A stretch of DNA of 64,000 nt, taken from contig JAHBUR010000002.1 of NCBI GenBank assembly GCA_019637975.1, forward strand, positions 145,266 through 209,265. Direction: 5' to 3'. The notes under the pieces are model-generated. The model did not search any database and was not told the DNA's origin. It saw only the letters and a program-made list of their open reading frames with translations. The translations under genes were made by a program, and so were the position numbers. This document shows, piece after piece, positions 62,930 through 64,000 of this stretch; position 1 is the first letter of the stretch; every line of letters starts with the position of its first letter. The DNA is from Bacteroidota bacterium (GTDB lineage Bacteria > Bacteroidota > Ignavibacteria > UBA10030 > UBA6906).

Positions 62930-64000
62930 GTGAATTTTCCTACCCGGTTGTGTGTGTTGGTTGTTCTGATGTCAGGATTGAGTGCCGTTACTATTTCCCA
63001 GGTTGAGACGGTTCCCGCAACACATCCCGTCTACGCATTTCTCAAGCGGATGGAAGTGAAGGGTGTCATCGAGCGATACCGCGACGCCGTGTTGCCGATT
63101 TCACGTCGCGAGGTGGGAAGATTTTTGCTGGAAGCTCACGATTCCGAACATCTTACGGCAACCGAGCGGCTAACGCTGGCCGATTTTTTATCCGAATTCC
63201 AGTTTGATCGTACGGGTTCTGTTGACGGATTTCTTTCTGTGATCGATTCGGACGAGGAGAATTTCGGCCGGGCAATCGGCGAGGAGTTTTCACACAGGGA
63301 AAAATTCCTGTACGTGCTGAACGATTCAAGCATTTCCATGTTCGTCAACGGCCTGCTGACGTTCGACGGACGCCGGATGAACGGAGATGCTCTCGGAACG
63401 ACGCGTGCAGAATTTGTCCAATTCGGCGTTCGTGCTCGCGGCACATTGCTGGATAAATTAGGATATTTTATTCAGGGAACAAACGCGCAATTCTGGGGGA
63501 GCAGAGATCTGCTGCGACGTGATCCTGTTATCAGCCAGTACTACACGCTCGGAGTTACCGACATTCAGAACTTTGACCATGCCGAGGGATATCTTCGATA
63601 TGACGGCGGGCTTGTATCGGCGCAGTTGGGTCGTGAAAGGATTCTGTGGGGGGCCGGATACGATCAGAAGATGATTTCATCCGACAACGTCAGGACGTAT
63701 GATTTTCTGAGGGCCGACTTTCAGTACAAATCGCTGAAATACACGTTCTTTCACGGATCGCTATTGGGCAGGCGGGGACACATCGTCTTTTCCGATCCTA
63801 CCGATTCAACAACGAAATACACTGAACCAACCGTTGCAGACAAGTTTTTCGCAGCGCACAGAATTGAATTCTCATTCCCCGGAGTGTTTGATATTGGTTT
63901 TCAGGAAATGGTCATTTACAGCAACCGCTCGATTGATCTTGCATATCTGAATCCCTTCATTGTTCTTGAATCTGCCCAACGGTCACGGGAAGAACGGGAT
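62930..64000 (+). CDS. Wzi-like capsule-assembly outer-membrane protein (partial)
   Basis: Open reading frame that runs off the window; 357 codons are seen. It starts at a GTG at 62930 behind AGAGG, with signal sequence LCVLVVLMSGLSAVTISQ. HPVYAFLKRMEVKGVIERYR and VLPISRREVGRFLLEA are the N-terminal region of capsule-assembly Wzi-type proteins. From about residue 140 come barrel strands with LRYDGGLVSAQLGRERILWGAGYDQKM, the family's landmark, and IDLAYLNPFIVLESAQRS. It would anchor or organise the polysaccharide on the cell surface. The C-terminal half lies beyond the window. Confidence 0.8.
   Translation, partial: MNFPTRLCVLVVLMSGLSAVTISQVETVPATHPVYAFLKRMEVKGVIERYRDAVLPISRREVGRFLLEAHDSEHLTATERLTLADFLSEFQFDRTGSVDGFLSVIDSDEENFGRAIGEEFSHREKFLYVLNDSSISMFVNGLLTFDGRRMNGDALGTTRAEFVQFGVRARGTLLDKLGYFIQGTNAQFWGSRDLLRRDPVISQYYTLGVTDIQNFDHAEGYLRYDGGLVSAQLGRERILWGAGYDQKMISSDNVRTYDFLRADFQYKSLKYTFFHGSLLGRRGHIVFSDPTDSTTKYTEPTVADKFFAAHRIEFSFPGVFDIGFQEMVIYSNRSIDLAYLNPFIVLESAQRSREERD

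Overview
The window looks like part of a chromosome from the Bacteroidota/Chlorobiota (FCB) assemblage, most likely an Ignavibacteria-like or related environmental lineage. Five secreted proteins end in the type IX secretion (T9SS) C-terminal sorting signal of that group (an NYPNPFNP motif, a VYDLLGREV-like strand, a GVYFYRL-like strand and a basic final K), and a sixth has a diverged version. There are also a PorV/PorQ-type outer-membrane protein, a TonB-dependent receptor with a carboxypeptidase-regulatory N-domain, and an Omp28-type protein. Good Shine-Dalgarno sites (AAGGAGG) are common, TTG and GTG starts occur, and many transcription units begin with a TTGnnn-N17-TAtaTT promoter.

1-8180 holds mostly secreted proteins and lipoproteins: two T9SS repeat proteins, a glycine-zipper mini-protein, a DUF4382-like lipoprotein, a cytochrome-like/beta-propeller lipoprotein and a DUF4412-like protein. 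8182-8722 is a tRNA-Leu(CAA) locus carrying a small GIY-YIG gene and a displaced, hairpin-interrupted copy of the tRNA 3' part. 8813-27507 mixes envelope genes (a giant beta-barrel, a TlpA/outer-membrane pair, Omp28 and kelch T9SS proteins, a MltD-like transglycosylase with four LysM) with housekeeping genes (Ogt, PcrA/UvrD helicase, YihY, acyl-CoA carboxylase beta subunit). 27605-39179 is a six-gene operon: two secreted proteins, a lipoprotein, a TonB receptor, a PorV-like protein and a propeller lipoprotein.

39185-40210 is a tRNA-Ser(GCT) locus with the same architecture as the tRNA-Leu locus: intact tRNA, hairpin, GIY-YIG gene, then a displaced tRNA 3' part broken up by hairpin-forming inserts in its loops. 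In both loci the intact and displaced copies are offset by exactly 378 bp. This pair, which looks like a miniature tRNA-gene-targeting element, is the most unusual feature of the window.

40410-64000 is an exopolysaccharide/capsule cluster of the Wzx/Wzy type. It has an SLBB outer-membrane export protein, a Wzz-type co-polymerase without kinase, a flippase, at least five glycosyltransferases, a polymerase, a frameshifted second polymerase, an acetyltransferase, a DUF362/CapK-like pair, GDP-fucose synthase, an initiating sugar-phosphate transferase, UDP-glucose dehydrogenase, UDP-xylose synthase, a DUF2279 protein and a truncated Wzi-like protein at the window edge. The run 50196-56698 is almost seamless, with repeated ATGA overlaps, and is probably one translationally coupled unit.
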